NCBI RefSeq assembly: GCF_003605735.1
Contig: NZ_QXTJ01000039.1
Span: 715,326 to 757,261 of the forward strand
Length of the DNA: 41,936 bases
Origin: Pseudomonas sp. LS-2
GTDB lineage: Bacteria > Pseudomonadota > Gammaproteobacteria > Pseudomonadales > Pseudomonadaceae
Direction of reading: 5' to 3'
A model generated the notes under the pieces. It was given only the letters and a program-made list of their open reading frames with translations, ran no database searches and was not told where the DNA came from. The position numbers and the translations under genes were made by a program. This document shows positions 22,260 through 30,613 of the stretch, piece by piece; position 1 is the first letter of the stretch, and every line of letters starts with the position of its first letter.

Positions 22260-25025
22260 TCAATGCGCCTCGTCCCAGTTATTCCCCACACCCACTTCCA
22301 CCAGCAGCGGCACATCCAGATTCGCCGCACCGCTCATGTGCACGCGAATGTCCTGGCTGATCTGCTCGACCAGATCTTCACGCACTTCCAGCACCAGTTC
22401 ATCGTGTACCTGCAAAATCACGCGAGCATCGAGGCCTGACGTTTCCAGCCAGCCATTCACCGCCACCATGGCGCGTTTGATGATGTCCGCCGCCGTGCCT
22501 TGCATCGGGGCGTTGATCGCCATGCGTTCGGCGCCTTTGCGCAGGGCCTGGTTTTTCGCGTTGATGTCCGGCAGATACAGGCGACGCCCGAAGATGGTTT
22601 CAACGAAGCCTTGTTCAGCCGCCTGGGTCCGGGTGCGCTCCATATACTCAAGTACACCGGGGTAGCGAGCGAAATAGCGGTCGACATACGCCTGCGATTG
22701 CTTACGGTCGACCCCAATCTGCTTGGCCAGGCCAAACGCGCTCATGCCATAAATCAGGCCGAAGTTGATGGCCTTGGCGCTGCGACGCATGTCATTGGTC
22801 ACCTCCGGCAGCTCGACACCAAACACCTCGGCGGCGGTTGCACGGTGGACGTCCAGATCATTGCGAAACGCGTGCAGCAGGCCTTCGTCCTTCGCCAAGT
22901 GGGCCATGATCCTCAGCTCGATCTGGGAATAGTCCGCCGCCAGCAGTTTGTAACCCTGGGGCGCGACGAACGCTTGGCGAATCCGACGACCTTCAGCTGT
23001 GCGGATGGGAATGTTCTGCAGGTTAGGATCACTTGAGGACAAGCGCCCGGTCACCGCTACCGCCTGATGGTAGGAGGTGTGGATACGGTTGGTGCGCGGG
23101 TTGATCTGCTCGGGCAAACGATCGGTGTAGGTACTTTTCAGCTTGCTCATCGAGCGGTACTGCATCAGTACTTTAGGCAGCGGAAATTCCTGCTCGGCCA
23201 GTTCAGCCAGCACCGCCTCAGCCGTAGAAGGCTGGCCAGTGGCAGTCTTGCTGATGATCGGCATACCGAGTTTTTCGTACAGGATCACCCCCAGTTGCTT
23301 GGGCGATCCAAGGTTGAACTCCTCGCCCGCGATGGCGAACGCCTCGCGCTCAAGCTCGGTCATCTTGTTGCCCAGCTCAACGCTCTGTGTGCCCAACAGT
23401 CTGGCGTCGACCAGCGCGCCCTGACGCTCGATACGCGCCAGCACTGGCATCAGTGGCATTTCGATGTCGTTCAGCACAGGCGCAAGCGTCGGGGTCTTGT
23501 CGAGTTTTGCCTGAAGGACTTCATGCAGGCGCAGAGTCAGATCCACTTCTTCGGCGGCGTAGATTCCGGCCTGTTCCAGCGCAATCTGGTCGAAAGTCAG
23601 CTGCTTGGCACCCTTGCCCGCTATGTCCTGGAAATTGACCGGCGTGTGGTCCAGATACTTCGCCACCAGGCTGTCACGGTCGTGACGGGTCGCCGTCGAG
23701 TCGAGCACGTAGGATTCGAGCATGGTGTCGAACTTCACGCCCTGCACGTTGATGCCCTGATCCTGATCGCCATCGATGGCGCAGTTCGCCAGAAGGTTAA
23801 TCGCGAACTTGGCGTGCTGGCCGACCTTGATTTTGCCGGCGTCCTCCAGCATTGGTTTGACCGCCCTGAGCACCGTATCGCGGTCCAACTGCTGCGGCAC
23901 GCCCATATAGGAGTGGGTCATAGGGATGTAGCAAGCTTCATGGGTCTTGATCGCGAACGACAGACCGACGATCTGAGCGCGCTGGGCATCGGTGCCGTTG
24001 CTCTGCACCACGAAAGCGAACAGATCGGCTGCAGCGAGCTTATTCAGCCACGCATCGAATTGGGTCTGCTCGAGAATCAGCTCGTATTGGGCCTCGATGA
24101 CCGGAGCAGCCTCCTCGACAGGCACGATCTGGGCACCTTCCTGCTTTGCCTCACGCTGCAGATCGGTGATCCAGCTCTTGAACTCGAGCTCGGTGTACAG
24201 CGCGAGCAAGGCTTCGCGGTCAGGCTCGCCGCAGTGCAAGGCGTCGAGTTCGATATCCAGTGGCACATCGACCTTGATGGTCGCAAGCTGATAGGAAAGG
24301 AACGCCATGTCCTTATGTTCTTCGAGCTTGGCCGGCAGGGTTTTCGCCCCGCGAATCGCCAGCGTCGGAACCTTGTCCAGGTTCTCGTACAACTCTTTCA
24401 GGCCGCCACCGATACCGACCAGCAGCCCGGTGGCGGTTTTCTCGCCAACGCCGGGAACGCCGGGAATGTTGTCGACTTTGTCGCCCATCAGCGCGAGGTA
24501 GTCGATGATGTGCTCGGGACCGACGCCGAATTTTTCTTTCACGCCAGCAACGTCCAGCACGCTACCGGTCATGGTGTTGACCAGCGTAATGTGCCCGTCC
24601 ACCAACTGGGCCATGTCCTTGTCGCCTGTGGAAATGACCACCGGGCGATCAGCGGCAGCACTGCTGCGCGCCAGGGTGCCGATCACGTCATCGGCTTCAA
24701 CGCCTTCAACACACAGCAGCGGGTAGCCCAGGCCTTTTACGCAGTTGTGCAGGAAATCGATCTGCACGCGCATGTCGTCTGGCATGCTCGGGCGATTGGC
24801 TTTGTACTCGGCAAACATCTCATCGCGAAAAGTCCCGCCCTTGGCGTCGAACACCACGGCGAACGGGCTTTCGGGATACTGTTTGCGCAAGCTCTTGAGC
24901 ATGTTCAGCACGCCCTTGACCGCACCGGTGGGCAGGCCCTTGGACGTGGTGAGTGGCGGCAGCGCGTGGAAGGCGCGATACAGGTAAGAAGAACCGTCCA
25001 CCAGGACGAGGGGCGCAAGACTCAT
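22260..25025 (-). CDS. polA: DNA polymerase I with degenerate 3'-5' exonuclease active site
   Basis: Repair and Okazaki-fragment polymerase, 921 residues from MSLAPLVLVDGSS (an in-frame ATG four codons upstream is less likely). The 5'-nuclease domain (1-290) is intact: VDGSSYLYRAF, VEADDVIG, STGDKDMAQLV, GDKVDNIPG. The polymerase motifs are intact: A DYSQIELRIMAHL, B RRSAKAINFGLIYG, C QVHDELVLEV. The proofreading domain is present (about 320-510) but its acidic residues are not. The E. coli D355-T-E357 becomes V339-V-Q341 (FAFVVQSN), D424 becomes A408 (HAKFAIN), and D501 becomes E493 (YAAEEVD). The reading frame is continuous and flanking residues align, so this is substitution, not damage. 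The enzyme should therefore lack proofreading, like Taq polymerase. How widespread this is within the genus I cannot tell. Confidence 0.96.
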   Translation of the reverse strand: MSLAPLVLVDGSSYLYRAFHALPPLTTSKGLPTGAVKGVLNMLKSLRKQYPESPFAVVFDAKGGTFRDEMFAEYKANRPSMPDDMRVQIDFLHNCVKGLGYPLLCVEGVEADDVIGTLARSSAAADRPVVISTGDKDMAQLVDGHITLVNTMTGSVLDVAGVKEKFGVGPEHIIDYLALMGDKVDNIPGVPGVGEKTATGLLVGIGGGLKELYENLDKVPTLAIRGAKTLPAKLEEHKDMAFLSYQLATIKVDVPLDIELDALHCGEPDREALLALYTELEFKSWITDLQREAKQEGAQIVPVEEAAPVIEAQYELILEQTQFDAWLNKLAAADLFAFVVQSNGTDAQRAQIVGLSFAIKTHEACYIPMTHSYMGVPQQLDRDTVLRAVKPMLEDAGKIKVGQHAKFAINLLANCAIDGDQDQGINVQGVKFDTMLESYVLDSTATRHDRDSLVAKYLDHTPVNFQDIAGKGAKQLTFDQIALEQAGIYAAEEVDLTLRLHEVLQAKLDKTPTLAPVLNDIEMPLMPVLARIERQGALVDARLLGTQSVELGNKMTELEREAFAIAGEEFNLGSPKQLGVILYEKLGMPIISKTATGQPSTAEAVLAELAEQEFPLPKVLMQYRSMSKLKSTYTDRLPEQINPRTNRIHTSYHQAVAVTGRLSSSDPNLQNIPIRTAEGRRIRQAFVAPQGYKLLAADYSQIELRIMAHLAKDEGLLHAFRNDLDVHRATAAEVFGVELPEVTNDMRRSAKAINFGLIYGMSAFGLAKQIGVDRKQSQAYVDRYFARYPGVLEYMERTRTQAAEQGFVETIFGRRLYLPDINAKNQALRKGAERMAINAPMQGTAADIIKRAMVAVNGWLETSGLDARVILQVHDELVLEVREDLVEQISQDIRVHMSGAANLDVPLLVEVGVGNNWDEAH

Positions 25026-25099
25026 GTGCAGGATCAACCTTTTCGGCGGGGTCGGCGCTAGAATGCGAGGACCGTTGACGACAAAGGAACAAGGTTATC

Positions 25100-25390
25100 A
25101 TGCGCACGCTAAATCGCCTGTTACTGGTCAGTTTGACGGCTGCTTGCCCCCTCATGGTGGCAGCGGCTGAAGATGAGGCGCCTTCGCCGGAACCTGACGT
25201 CACGATCCGCAAGGACGGTGACAACTTCATTCAGGAATACAAAGCGAACGGTTTCGTTTATGCGGTAAAAATCACGCCAAAGTACGGCAAGCCCTATTAT
25301 CTGGTGCGCGCCGACGGCACAAGCGGTCAATTCATTCGTTCGGATCAACCGGACATGCTGATACCCCAATGGGTACTATTCAGTTGGTAA
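25100..25390 (+). CDS. DUF2782 periplasmic protein (96 aa)
   Basis: A 96-residue exported protein with a signal peptide about 1-22 (LMVAAA-ED). The core VTIRKDGDNFIQEYKANG, then VYAVKITPKYGKPYYLV and a C-terminal PQWVLFSW, is the DUF2782 signature. GTTATC precedes the ATG, with a weak AAGG 8 bases upstream. It is divergent from polA (74 bases between the starts) and lies 33 bases before thrB, a constant arrangement in pseudomonads. Function unknown. Confidence 0.88.
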   Translation: MRTLNRLLLVSLTAACPLMVAAAEDEAPSPEPDVTIRKDGDNFIQEYKANGFVYAVKITPKYGKPYYLVRADGTSGQFIRSDQPDMLIPQWVLFSW

Positions 25391-25423
25391 CACCTACATT
25401 CACTTTTTGCTGGCAGTGTTCAT

Positions 25424-26374
25424 ATGTCCGTTTTTACTCCCCTGGCTCGGCCCGAGCTGGAAGTTTTTCTCGCCCCGTACGGGCTCGGCCAACTGCGTGA
25501 TTTCCAAGGCATCGCAGCCGGAAGTGAAAACACCAACTTCTTCATCAGCATGGAACAGGGCGAGTTCGTGCTGACGCTGGTGGAGCGCGGCCCCATGCAG
25601 GAAATGCCGTTCTTCATCGAACTGCTGGACGTGCTGCACGACGCCGATCTACCGGTGCCTTACGCCCTGCGCACCACGGACGGCCAGGCGCTGCGCGAGC
25701 TCAAAGGCAAACCGGCCTTGCTGCAACCGCGTCTGTCGGGCAAACACCCGACCGACCCGAACACCCAGCACTGCGCGCAGATCGGCGAGCTGATGGCGCA
25801 TATGCACCTCGCGACCCGGGAAAAGACCATCGAGCGCAGAACGGACCGTGGTCTGGACTGGATGCTCAAGGAAGGCAGCAACTTCATTTCGCATCTGGAC
25901 GAGTCGGAAGGTGCGCTGCTGAAAAAGTCAGTCGAGGAAATCGAGCGTACCAAGACCGGGATAATGGCATTGCCTCGCGCCAACGTGCACGCCGACCTGT
26001 TCCGCGACAACACGCTGTTCGAAGGCACGCACCTGACGGGCGTGATCGACTTCTACAACGCCTGTTCCGGGCCGATGCTGTACGACGTGGCAATCGCCGT
26101 GAATGACTGGTGTTCGTTCGAGGATGGCAGGATCGACGCGCCACGGGCACGCGCAATGCTGGGTGCCTACGCGGCACTGCGTCCGTTCACCGCCGCCGAA
26201 GCCGAGCTGTGGTCAACGATGCTGCGTGTGGGTTGTGTGCGGTTCTGGCTGTCACGCCTGATCGCCGCCGAGAGCTTTGCCGGGCAGGACGTTCTGATCC
26301 ACGACCCGTCCGAGTTCCGCAAGCGCCTGGAACAGCGTCAGGAAACTCATATTCCGTTGCCGTTCGCGTTGTAA
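25424..26374 (+). CDS. thrB: Homoserine kinase (ThrB, aminoglycoside-phosphotransferase fold)
   Basis: Phosphorylates L-homoserine to O-phosphohomoserine in threonine synthesis. It has 316 residues and belongs to the APH/choline-kinase-fold homoserine kinases used by pseudomonads instead of the GHMP-type enzyme of E. coli. It shows the nucleotide-binding N-lobe (GSENTNFFISMEQGEFVLT, with Glu/Lys positions) and the catalytic loop HADLFRDNTLF, followed by the metal-binding GVIDFYNACSGPMLYD. It follows DUF2782 by 33 bases and probably shares its transcript. A perfect REP palindrome lies just past the stop. In PAO1 class II ribonucleotide reductase genes follow, as I recall; here znuA comes next. 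Confidence 0.93.
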   Translation: MSVFTPLARPELEVFLAPYGLGQLRDFQGIAAGSENTNFFISMEQGEFVLTLVERGPMQEMPFFIELLDVLHDADLPVPYALRTTDGQALRELKGKPALLQPRLSGKHPTDPNTQHCAQIGELMAHMHLATREKTIERRTDRGLDWMLKEGSNFISHLDESEGALLKKSVEEIERTKTGIMALPRANVHADLFRDNTLFEGTHLTGVIDFYNACSGPMLYDVAIAVNDWCSFEDGRIDAPRARAMLGAYAALRPFTAAEAELWSTMLRVGCVRFWLSRLIAAESFAGQDVLIHDPSEFRKRLEQRQETHIPLPFAL

Positions 26375-26407
26375 GCATCAGACCTGCAAGTGATCAAACC
26401 GCCGACT

Positions 26408-26478
26408 CTGTAGCAGTCCGGCTTGCCGTCGGCAGCGATTTTTGAAGACGCTACCGCCGGCAAGCCGGACTGCTACAG
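26408..26478. repeat. REP inverted repeat with perfect 21-bp arms
   Basis: The arms 26408-26428 and 26458-26478 are exact reverse complements (core GTAGCAGTCCGGCTTGCC), separated by 29 bases. It lies between the convergent thrB and znuA and could form a strong bidirectional 3' hairpin. Confidence 0.88.
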
Positions 26479-26497
26479 GTCTGTCACGCGCTCAGGG

Positions 26498-27421
26498 TTA
26501 CAAACTCTCCAGACACCCCGCCAGATCATCCGCCAGTTTGCTCAGCAACTGCTCATACCCCTGAGCCGTTGCGGGCGTGTATCCGCCCAGTCCATCAAGC
26601 TCGGCCAGCTTCACCGGCAAACCCGCACTCAAGGTATCAGCCAACCGAGGACGAAGCGGCGGCTCGCTGAACACGCAGGTCTTGCCGTATTCAGCCAACC
26701 GCGCGCGCATGGCGGCGACGTGCTGGGCGCCGGGCTGCACCTCGCTGCTGACGGCGAACACGCCAGCGTGCTTGAGCCCGTAGGCTTCTTCGAAATAATC
26801 GAAAGCCTCATGGAACACGAAGTACTTCTTGTCGGTAATGCCCGCCACGCGCTGCTTGATCTTCGAATCCAGCGCATCCAGACGCGCATCGAATGCTTTG
26901 ACGTTGCTTGCATAGCGCGCTGCGTTGCCCGGGTCCGCCTGACTCAGGTCCGCTGCCATCTTCGCGGCGATCACCCGAGCGTTGAACGACGATAGCCACA
27001 GGTGCGCATCGATGCTGCCCGGGCGGTGATCGTGATCATGCTCGTCTTCATCGCCCTCGTCGTGATGATCGCTACTGGCGGTGAAATGACGCAAATGCAT
27101 GCCCGGCAGGGACTGTACTGGCACCGAGGCCTTGGTCCGACTCGCCGACACGCGCGGCAGGAATGTTTCCATGTCCGGGCCAATCCAGTAGAGCAAGTCG
27201 ACGTCTTGCACGCGCCGTACGTCGGAAGGGCGCAGTGCGTAGTTATGCGGTGACGCTCCCGGCGGCAACAGCACTTCCGGCACGGCGACACCCTCCTGTA
27301 CAGCGGCTGCAATCAGCTGCAGCGGCTTGATGCTGGTCAGAACGCGGACGTCGGCCTGGGCGGGAGCAATTGCAGAGAATCCAGTGATGAATACGACAAA
27401 AAGTAAAAAAAGTCGGGACAC
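26498..27421 (-). CDS. znuA: Zinc ABC transporter substrate-binding protein ZnuA
   Basis: Periplasmic high-affinity zinc receptor, 307 residues from a GTG at 27421 that has GAGTGG upstream; another GTG at 27430 is possible but has no ribosome-binding site. The signal peptide ends near APAQA-DV. The cluster A-I metal ligands are visible: His in PGASPHNYALRPSD, His in SIDAHLWLS, His in FHEAFDYFEE. A His/Asp/Glu-rich mobile loop (SDHHDEGDEDEHDHDH, about 120-138) precedes the second ligand, as in other ZnuA proteins. It is divergent from zur-znuC-znuB with a Zur-like box between, so both units should be repressed when zinc is plentiful. Confidence 0.94.
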   Translation of the reverse strand: MSRLFLLFVVFITGFSAIAPAQADVRVLTSIKPLQLIAAAVQEGVAVPEVLLPPGASPHNYALRPSDVRRVQDVDLLYWIGPDMETFLPRVSASRTKASVPVQSLPGMHLRHFTASSDHHDEGDEDEHDHDHRPGSIDAHLWLSSFNARVIAAKMAADLSQADPGNAARYASNVKAFDARLDALDSKIKQRVAGITDKKYFVFHEAFDYFEEAYGLKHAGVFAVSSEVQPGAQHVAAMRARLAEYGKTCVFSEPPLRPRLADTLSAGLPVKLAELDGLGGYTPATAQGYEQLLSKLADDLAGCLESL

Positions 27422-27448
27422 GATGACCACTCATGGGGGCAGGAACGG

Positions 27449-27461
27449 GTAACATAATAAC
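27449..27461. promoter_or_regulatory. Zur box between znuA and zur
   Basis: GTAACATAATAAC matches 9 of 12 defined positions of the GTTATAnTATAAC-type Zur site and is an imperfect palindrome. It lies 27 bases from both start codons, placed to control both directions. Confidence 0.65.
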
Positions 27462-27487
27462 GTCTCTCACAAAAGCCGTCGCCGCCC

Positions 27488-27970
27488 ATGTCCAAAACAC
27501 CACTGGCCAGTCGCCCTCACGATCACTCTCATTGCGTGCACAGCGCCCTCGCTGAAGCCGATACGCTTTGCGCTGGCAAAGGTCTGCGCCTGACCGCTCT
27601 GCGTCGTCGCGTGCTGGAACTGGTCTGGCAAAGCCACAAGCCGCTGGGGGCCTATGACATCCTCGCCGTGCTGAGCGAAGAAGATGGTCGTCGAGCCGCG
27701 CCTCCCACCGTCTACCGTGCGCTGGATTTCCTGCTGGAAAACGGTCTGGTGCACCGCATTGCCTCTTTGAACGCTTTCGCTGGCTGCAATCACCCGACCC
27801 ACGCGCATCAGGGCCAGTTCCTGATCTGTCGCGAATGCCACGCCGCCATTGAGCTGCAACACGGGGCGATCAGTTCCGCCATCGTCGATGCCGCCAATGA
27901 AGTCGGCTTCGCGGTAGAAGCCCAGACGGTCGAGGTCGTGGGTGTGTGTGCTGGCTGCAAGGCCGCCTGA
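27488..27970 (+). CDS. zur: Zinc uptake regulator Zur (Fur family)
   Basis: Zinc-sensing repressor, 160 residues, called np20 in P. aeruginosa. A winged helix (about 30-90, with recognition region APPTVYRALDFL) is followed by a dimerisation and metal domain. The structural zinc site uses two C-x2-C pairs, C-R-E-C (about 118-121) and the terminal C-A-G-C. His/Glu ligands in HPTHAHQGQ and FLICRECH build the sensory site. An N-terminal His-rich stretch, HDHSHCVHS, may also bind zinc. The stop overlaps the znuC ATG by one base (TGATG), so repressor and transporter are made together; autoregulation by the upstream box is likely. Confidence 0.94.
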   Translation: MSKTPLASRPHDHSHCVHSALAEADTLCAGKGLRLTALRRRVLELVWQSHKPLGAYDILAVLSEEDGRRAAPPTVYRALDFLLENGLVHRIASLNAFAGCNHPTHAHQGQFLICRECHAAIELQHGAISSAIVDAANEVGFAVEAQTVEVVGVCAGCKAA

Positions 27971-28782
27971 TGAGCGATGCCCTGATCCGCCTGAAGGATG
28001 TCAGCGTCACCCGCGCGGGCCAGAGCGTGCTGGAAAATATCCAGCTGAGTGTCAGCCCAGGGGAGATCGTCACGCTTATCGGCCCCAACGGCGCGGGCAA
28101 GACGACGCTGGTGCGCGCCGTTCTGGGCCTGCTGAAACCCGACTCGGGCGATGTCTGGCGCAAGCCAAAGCTGCGCGTCGGCTACATGCCGCAAAAACTC
28201 CATGTGGACGCCACGCTGCCGCTGTCGGTCCTGCGCTTTCTGCGATTGGTGCCCGGCGTGGACAGGGAAACAGCGCTGGCCGCGCTGATTGAAGTGGGCG
28301 CCGAGAAGGTCATCGATAGCCCGCTGCAAGGCATTTCCGGCGGCGAGATGCAGCGTGTTCTGCTGGCGAGGGCGCTGCTACGCCAACCTGAGCTGCTGGT
28401 CCTCGACGAGCCTGTCCAGGGCGTTGATGTCGCGGGTCAGGCCGAGCTGTATGCGTTGATCACCCAGCTGCGCAATCGCCACAAATGCGGCGTGCTGATG
28501 GTGTCCCACGACCTGCATCTGGTCATGAGCACCACCGATCAGGTGGTCTGCCTGAATCGCCACGTCTGCTGTTCCGGTCACCCTGAGCATGTGAGCAACG
28601 ACCCGGCGTTTGTCGAACTGTTCGGCCAGCATGCGCCGAGCCTGGCGATCTATCACCATCACCACGATCATGCCCATGACCTGCACGGTGAGGTTTGCCA
28701 ACCGGCGCCGACGCACGATCACAACCATGATCACGCCCACCCCCACAATCATGACCACGGAGACAGCTGCAAGCATGGCTGA
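27970..28782 (+). CDS. znuC: Zinc ABC transporter ATPase ZnuC with His-rich tail
   Basis: ATPase of the zinc importer, 270 residues. ABC motifs: Walker A GPNGAGKTT, Q-loop in YMPQKLHVD, signature ISGGE, Walker B LLVLDEPVQGVD, H-loop in VSHDLHLVM. After residue about 228 the chain becomes extremely rich in His, Asp and Asn (for example DHNHDHAHPHNHDHGD), and it ends with Cys-Lys-His-Gly. About 20 His fall in the last 45 residues. Such tails are seen in other pseudomonad ZnuC proteins and probably bind zinc at the inner face of the membrane, as buffer or sensor; that role is inference. The start overlaps the zur stop, and the end overlaps znuB by 8 bases. Confidence 0.94.
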   Translation: MSDALIRLKDVSVTRAGQSVLENIQLSVSPGEIVTLIGPNGAGKTTLVRAVLGLLKPDSGDVWRKPKLRVGYMPQKLHVDATLPLSVLRFLRLVPGVDRETALAALIEVGAEKVIDSPLQGISGGEMQRVLLARALLRQPELLVLDEPVQGVDVAGQAELYALITQLRNRHKCGVLMVSHDLHLVMSTTDQVVCLNRHVCCSGHPEHVSNDPAFVELFGQHAPSLAIYHHHHDHAHDLHGEVCQPAPTHDHNHDHAHPHNHDHGDSCKHG

Positions 28783-29557
28783 TTTTCTACTCTATGCCTT
28801 GCTCGCAGGCCTCGCTCTGGCCGTCGTGGCCGGCCCTCTGGGTTCGTTCGTGGTCTGGCGGCGGATGGCCTATTTCGGCGACACGCTGTCCCATGCGGCC
28901 TTGCTCGGCGTGGCACTGGGTTTTCTGCTGGATATCAGTCCGGCTGTCGCAGTGACGGTCGGTTGTCTGCTGCTGGCGATCCTGCTGGTCACGTTGCAGC
29001 AACGCCAACCGCTGGCGTCAGACACGCTGCTGGGGATTCTTGCACCGAGCACGTTGTCGCTGGGTCTTGTGGTTCTGAGCTTCATGCGTGATGTGCGCAT
29101 CGACCTGATGGGCTACCTGTTCGGTGATCTGCTGGCGATCAGCCCGACCGATCTTGCCTGGATTCTCGGCGGCAGCGCCGCTGTGCTGGTGCTGATCTGT
29201 GCGTTATGGCGTCCGTTATTGGCCATCACCGTGCATGAAGAACTGGCGATGGTCGAAGGCCTGCCGGTCGCGACGCTGCGCATGACACTGATGCTTTTGA
29301 TCGCTGTGGTCATTGCGGTAGCGATGAAAATCGTCGGGGTGCTGCTGATCACCTCGTTGCTGATCATCCCGGCCGCTGCGGCACAACGTCACGCACGCTC
29401 ACCGGAACAGATGGCCCTTGGCGCCAGCGTGATCGGCATCCTTGCGGTGTGCGGCGGGCTGGCGTTGTCCTGGTTTAAGGACACCCCGGCAGGCCCGTCG
29501 ATTGTGGTATGCGCAGCGGCACTCTTTCTGTTGAGCTTCGTTTTACCCAAGCGGTAG
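28775..29557 (+). CDS. znuB: Zinc ABC transporter permease ZnuB
   Basis: Inner-membrane permease of the zinc importer, 260 residues, with seven to eight hydrophobic helices. Family signatures include GPLGSFVVWRRMAYFGDTLSHAALLG near the N-terminus, the coupling-helix region EGLPVATLRM, and KIVGVLLITSLLIIPAAAA. The ATG at 28775 lies 8 bases inside znuC, in another frame. No terminator is seen immediately downstream. Confidence 0.94.
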   Translation: MADFLLYALLAGLALAVVAGPLGSFVVWRRMAYFGDTLSHAALLGVALGFLLDISPAVAVTVGCLLLAILLVTLQQRQPLASDTLLGILAPSTLSLGLVVLSFMRDVRIDLMGYLFGDLLAISPTDLAWILGGSAAVLVLICALWRPLLAITVHEELAMVEGLPVATLRMTLMLLIAVVIAVAMKIVGVLLITSLLIIPAAAAQRHARSPEQMALGASVIGILAVCGGLALSWFKDTPAGPSIVVCAAALFLLSFVLPKR

Positions 29558-29714
29558 AACCTTGCGTCGTAAGAACAGTCATACTCGGCAATCATCGAAT
29601 GGCGGCAATGTGCAATGACCTGATGAAGCACCGCCGATGGTGATCAGTTATTTTCGGTGCAAGGCACTTATGTGTAGACTTGCTCGTTTTTTGCGCAATT
29701 AGAGAATCGCAGGA

Positions 29715-30428
29715 ATGAAGCCGTTCGCATCCCGTTATCTGCTGCTTGCCGCATTTTCCATCCTGTTGGCTGCTTGCCAAAGCAAGCCCGTCGACCAGCC
29801 TGCGCAAGTCGCGGCGCCGGACGCCTATCAACAGCTGGAACAGAACATCGCAGGCAGTGAACTGGCCACCGCTGAAGATCAGTTGGCAGCGTTGCAGACC
29901 CAGAACCCCGATGATCCTCGCCTGGAGCAGTACCAACGCCAACTGGCAGAGGCTTACCTGGCGCGCAGCCAGATCGTGCTGCAAAAGGGCGACATGAATG
30001 CTGCTGCCACCGCTTTGAGCCGGGCCCGCGCGCTGATGCCAAAAGCGCCCGCGCTGACCAGCGGCGTCAACGGCGCCATTGCCAACGCACGCAAGGCTGA
30101 ACTCGATAAAGCGGAAGCGCAACTGCGTGAGGCCGAAGCCAGACGTACTGCCAAGATCATCGATCCCTCGGCGGAAAGCAGCACGATTGAGCTGAAGATC
30201 GGCGATATGGCGCAACTGCGCCGCCAACTGAACGACATTGCGGCTGATGTGACAGCGTTCAACTGCGACGTGATTGTTCAGGTGCCACGCACCGACGATT
30301 ACCCATGGCTGGCAACGCTGTTGACCAAGCGAGTAACGAAGATCAACCCGGATTTCGAATTGCAGATTCAGCGTGAGATCGAGAAAACCGAACCGGCGCA
30401 GATCATTCTGAAACACGCGAAAACCTGA
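29715..30428 (+). CDS. Lipoprotein with TPR-like helical repeats, function unknown
   Basis: A 237-residue predicted lipoprotein with a lipobox LLAACQ (Cys about 21). Residues 40-130 are paired helices of TPR type (DAYQQLEQNI, then ALQTQNPDDPRLEQYQRQLAEAYLARSQIV, then MNAAATALSRARALMPKAP), suggesting a protein-binding scaffold. The C-terminal half has a mixed fold ending in IILKHAKT. In PAO1, as I recall, a homologue also follows znuB and precedes metN. It is probably an independent gene: 157 bases separate it from znuB, and a strong terminator follows. Confidence 0.82.
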   Translation: MKPFASRYLLLAAFSILLAACQSKPVDQPAQVAAPDAYQQLEQNIAGSELATAEDQLAALQTQNPDDPRLEQYQRQLAEAYLARSQIVLQKGDMNAAATALSRARALMPKAPALTSGVNGAIANARKAELDKAEAQLREAEARRTAKIIDPSAESSTIELKIGDMAQLRRQLNDIAADVTAFNCDVIVQVPRTDDYPWLATLLTKRVTKINPDFELQIQREIEKTEPAQIILKHAKT

Positions 30429-30444
30429 TCAAAATTTGATCAAC

Positions 30445-30481
30445 AAAAAAGGCGTTGCCCTCACAGGCAACGCCTTTTTTG
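30445..30481. terminator. Strong bidirectional intrinsic terminator
   Basis: AAAAAAGGCGTTGCC and GGCAACGCCTTTTTT form a perfect 15-bp stem with a five-base loop (CTCAC). The A- and T-runs are symmetric, so it serves the lipoprotein gene and, from the other side, katE. Confidence 0.93.
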
Positions 30482-30500
30482 CAGGCCGGATCTATCAAGT

Positions 30501-30586
30501 CGGAGCGCGCTTGCCCGCGATTGCAGCGTTTCAGTCACACGTAGGTTTGTGACACACCGCAATCACGGGGCAAGCGCGCGCCTACA
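30501..30586. repeat. REP inverted repeat
   Basis: The arm GGAGCGCGCTTGCCCGCGAT faces GGGGCAAGCGCGCGCCTAC across about 40 bases, with GCAATC/GATTGC extending the pairing. It lies between a terminator and the katE stop. Confidence 0.85.
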
Positions 30587-30613
30587 AGCCAGCGCTCCGT
30601 TAGAGATTGCCAA

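Noticed and set aside
23067..25061. 664-codon open frame antisense to polA
   Set aside because: Composition is that of a reverse-strand shadow (rich in His, Gln, Arg, Leu), with no family match; polA is unambiguous.
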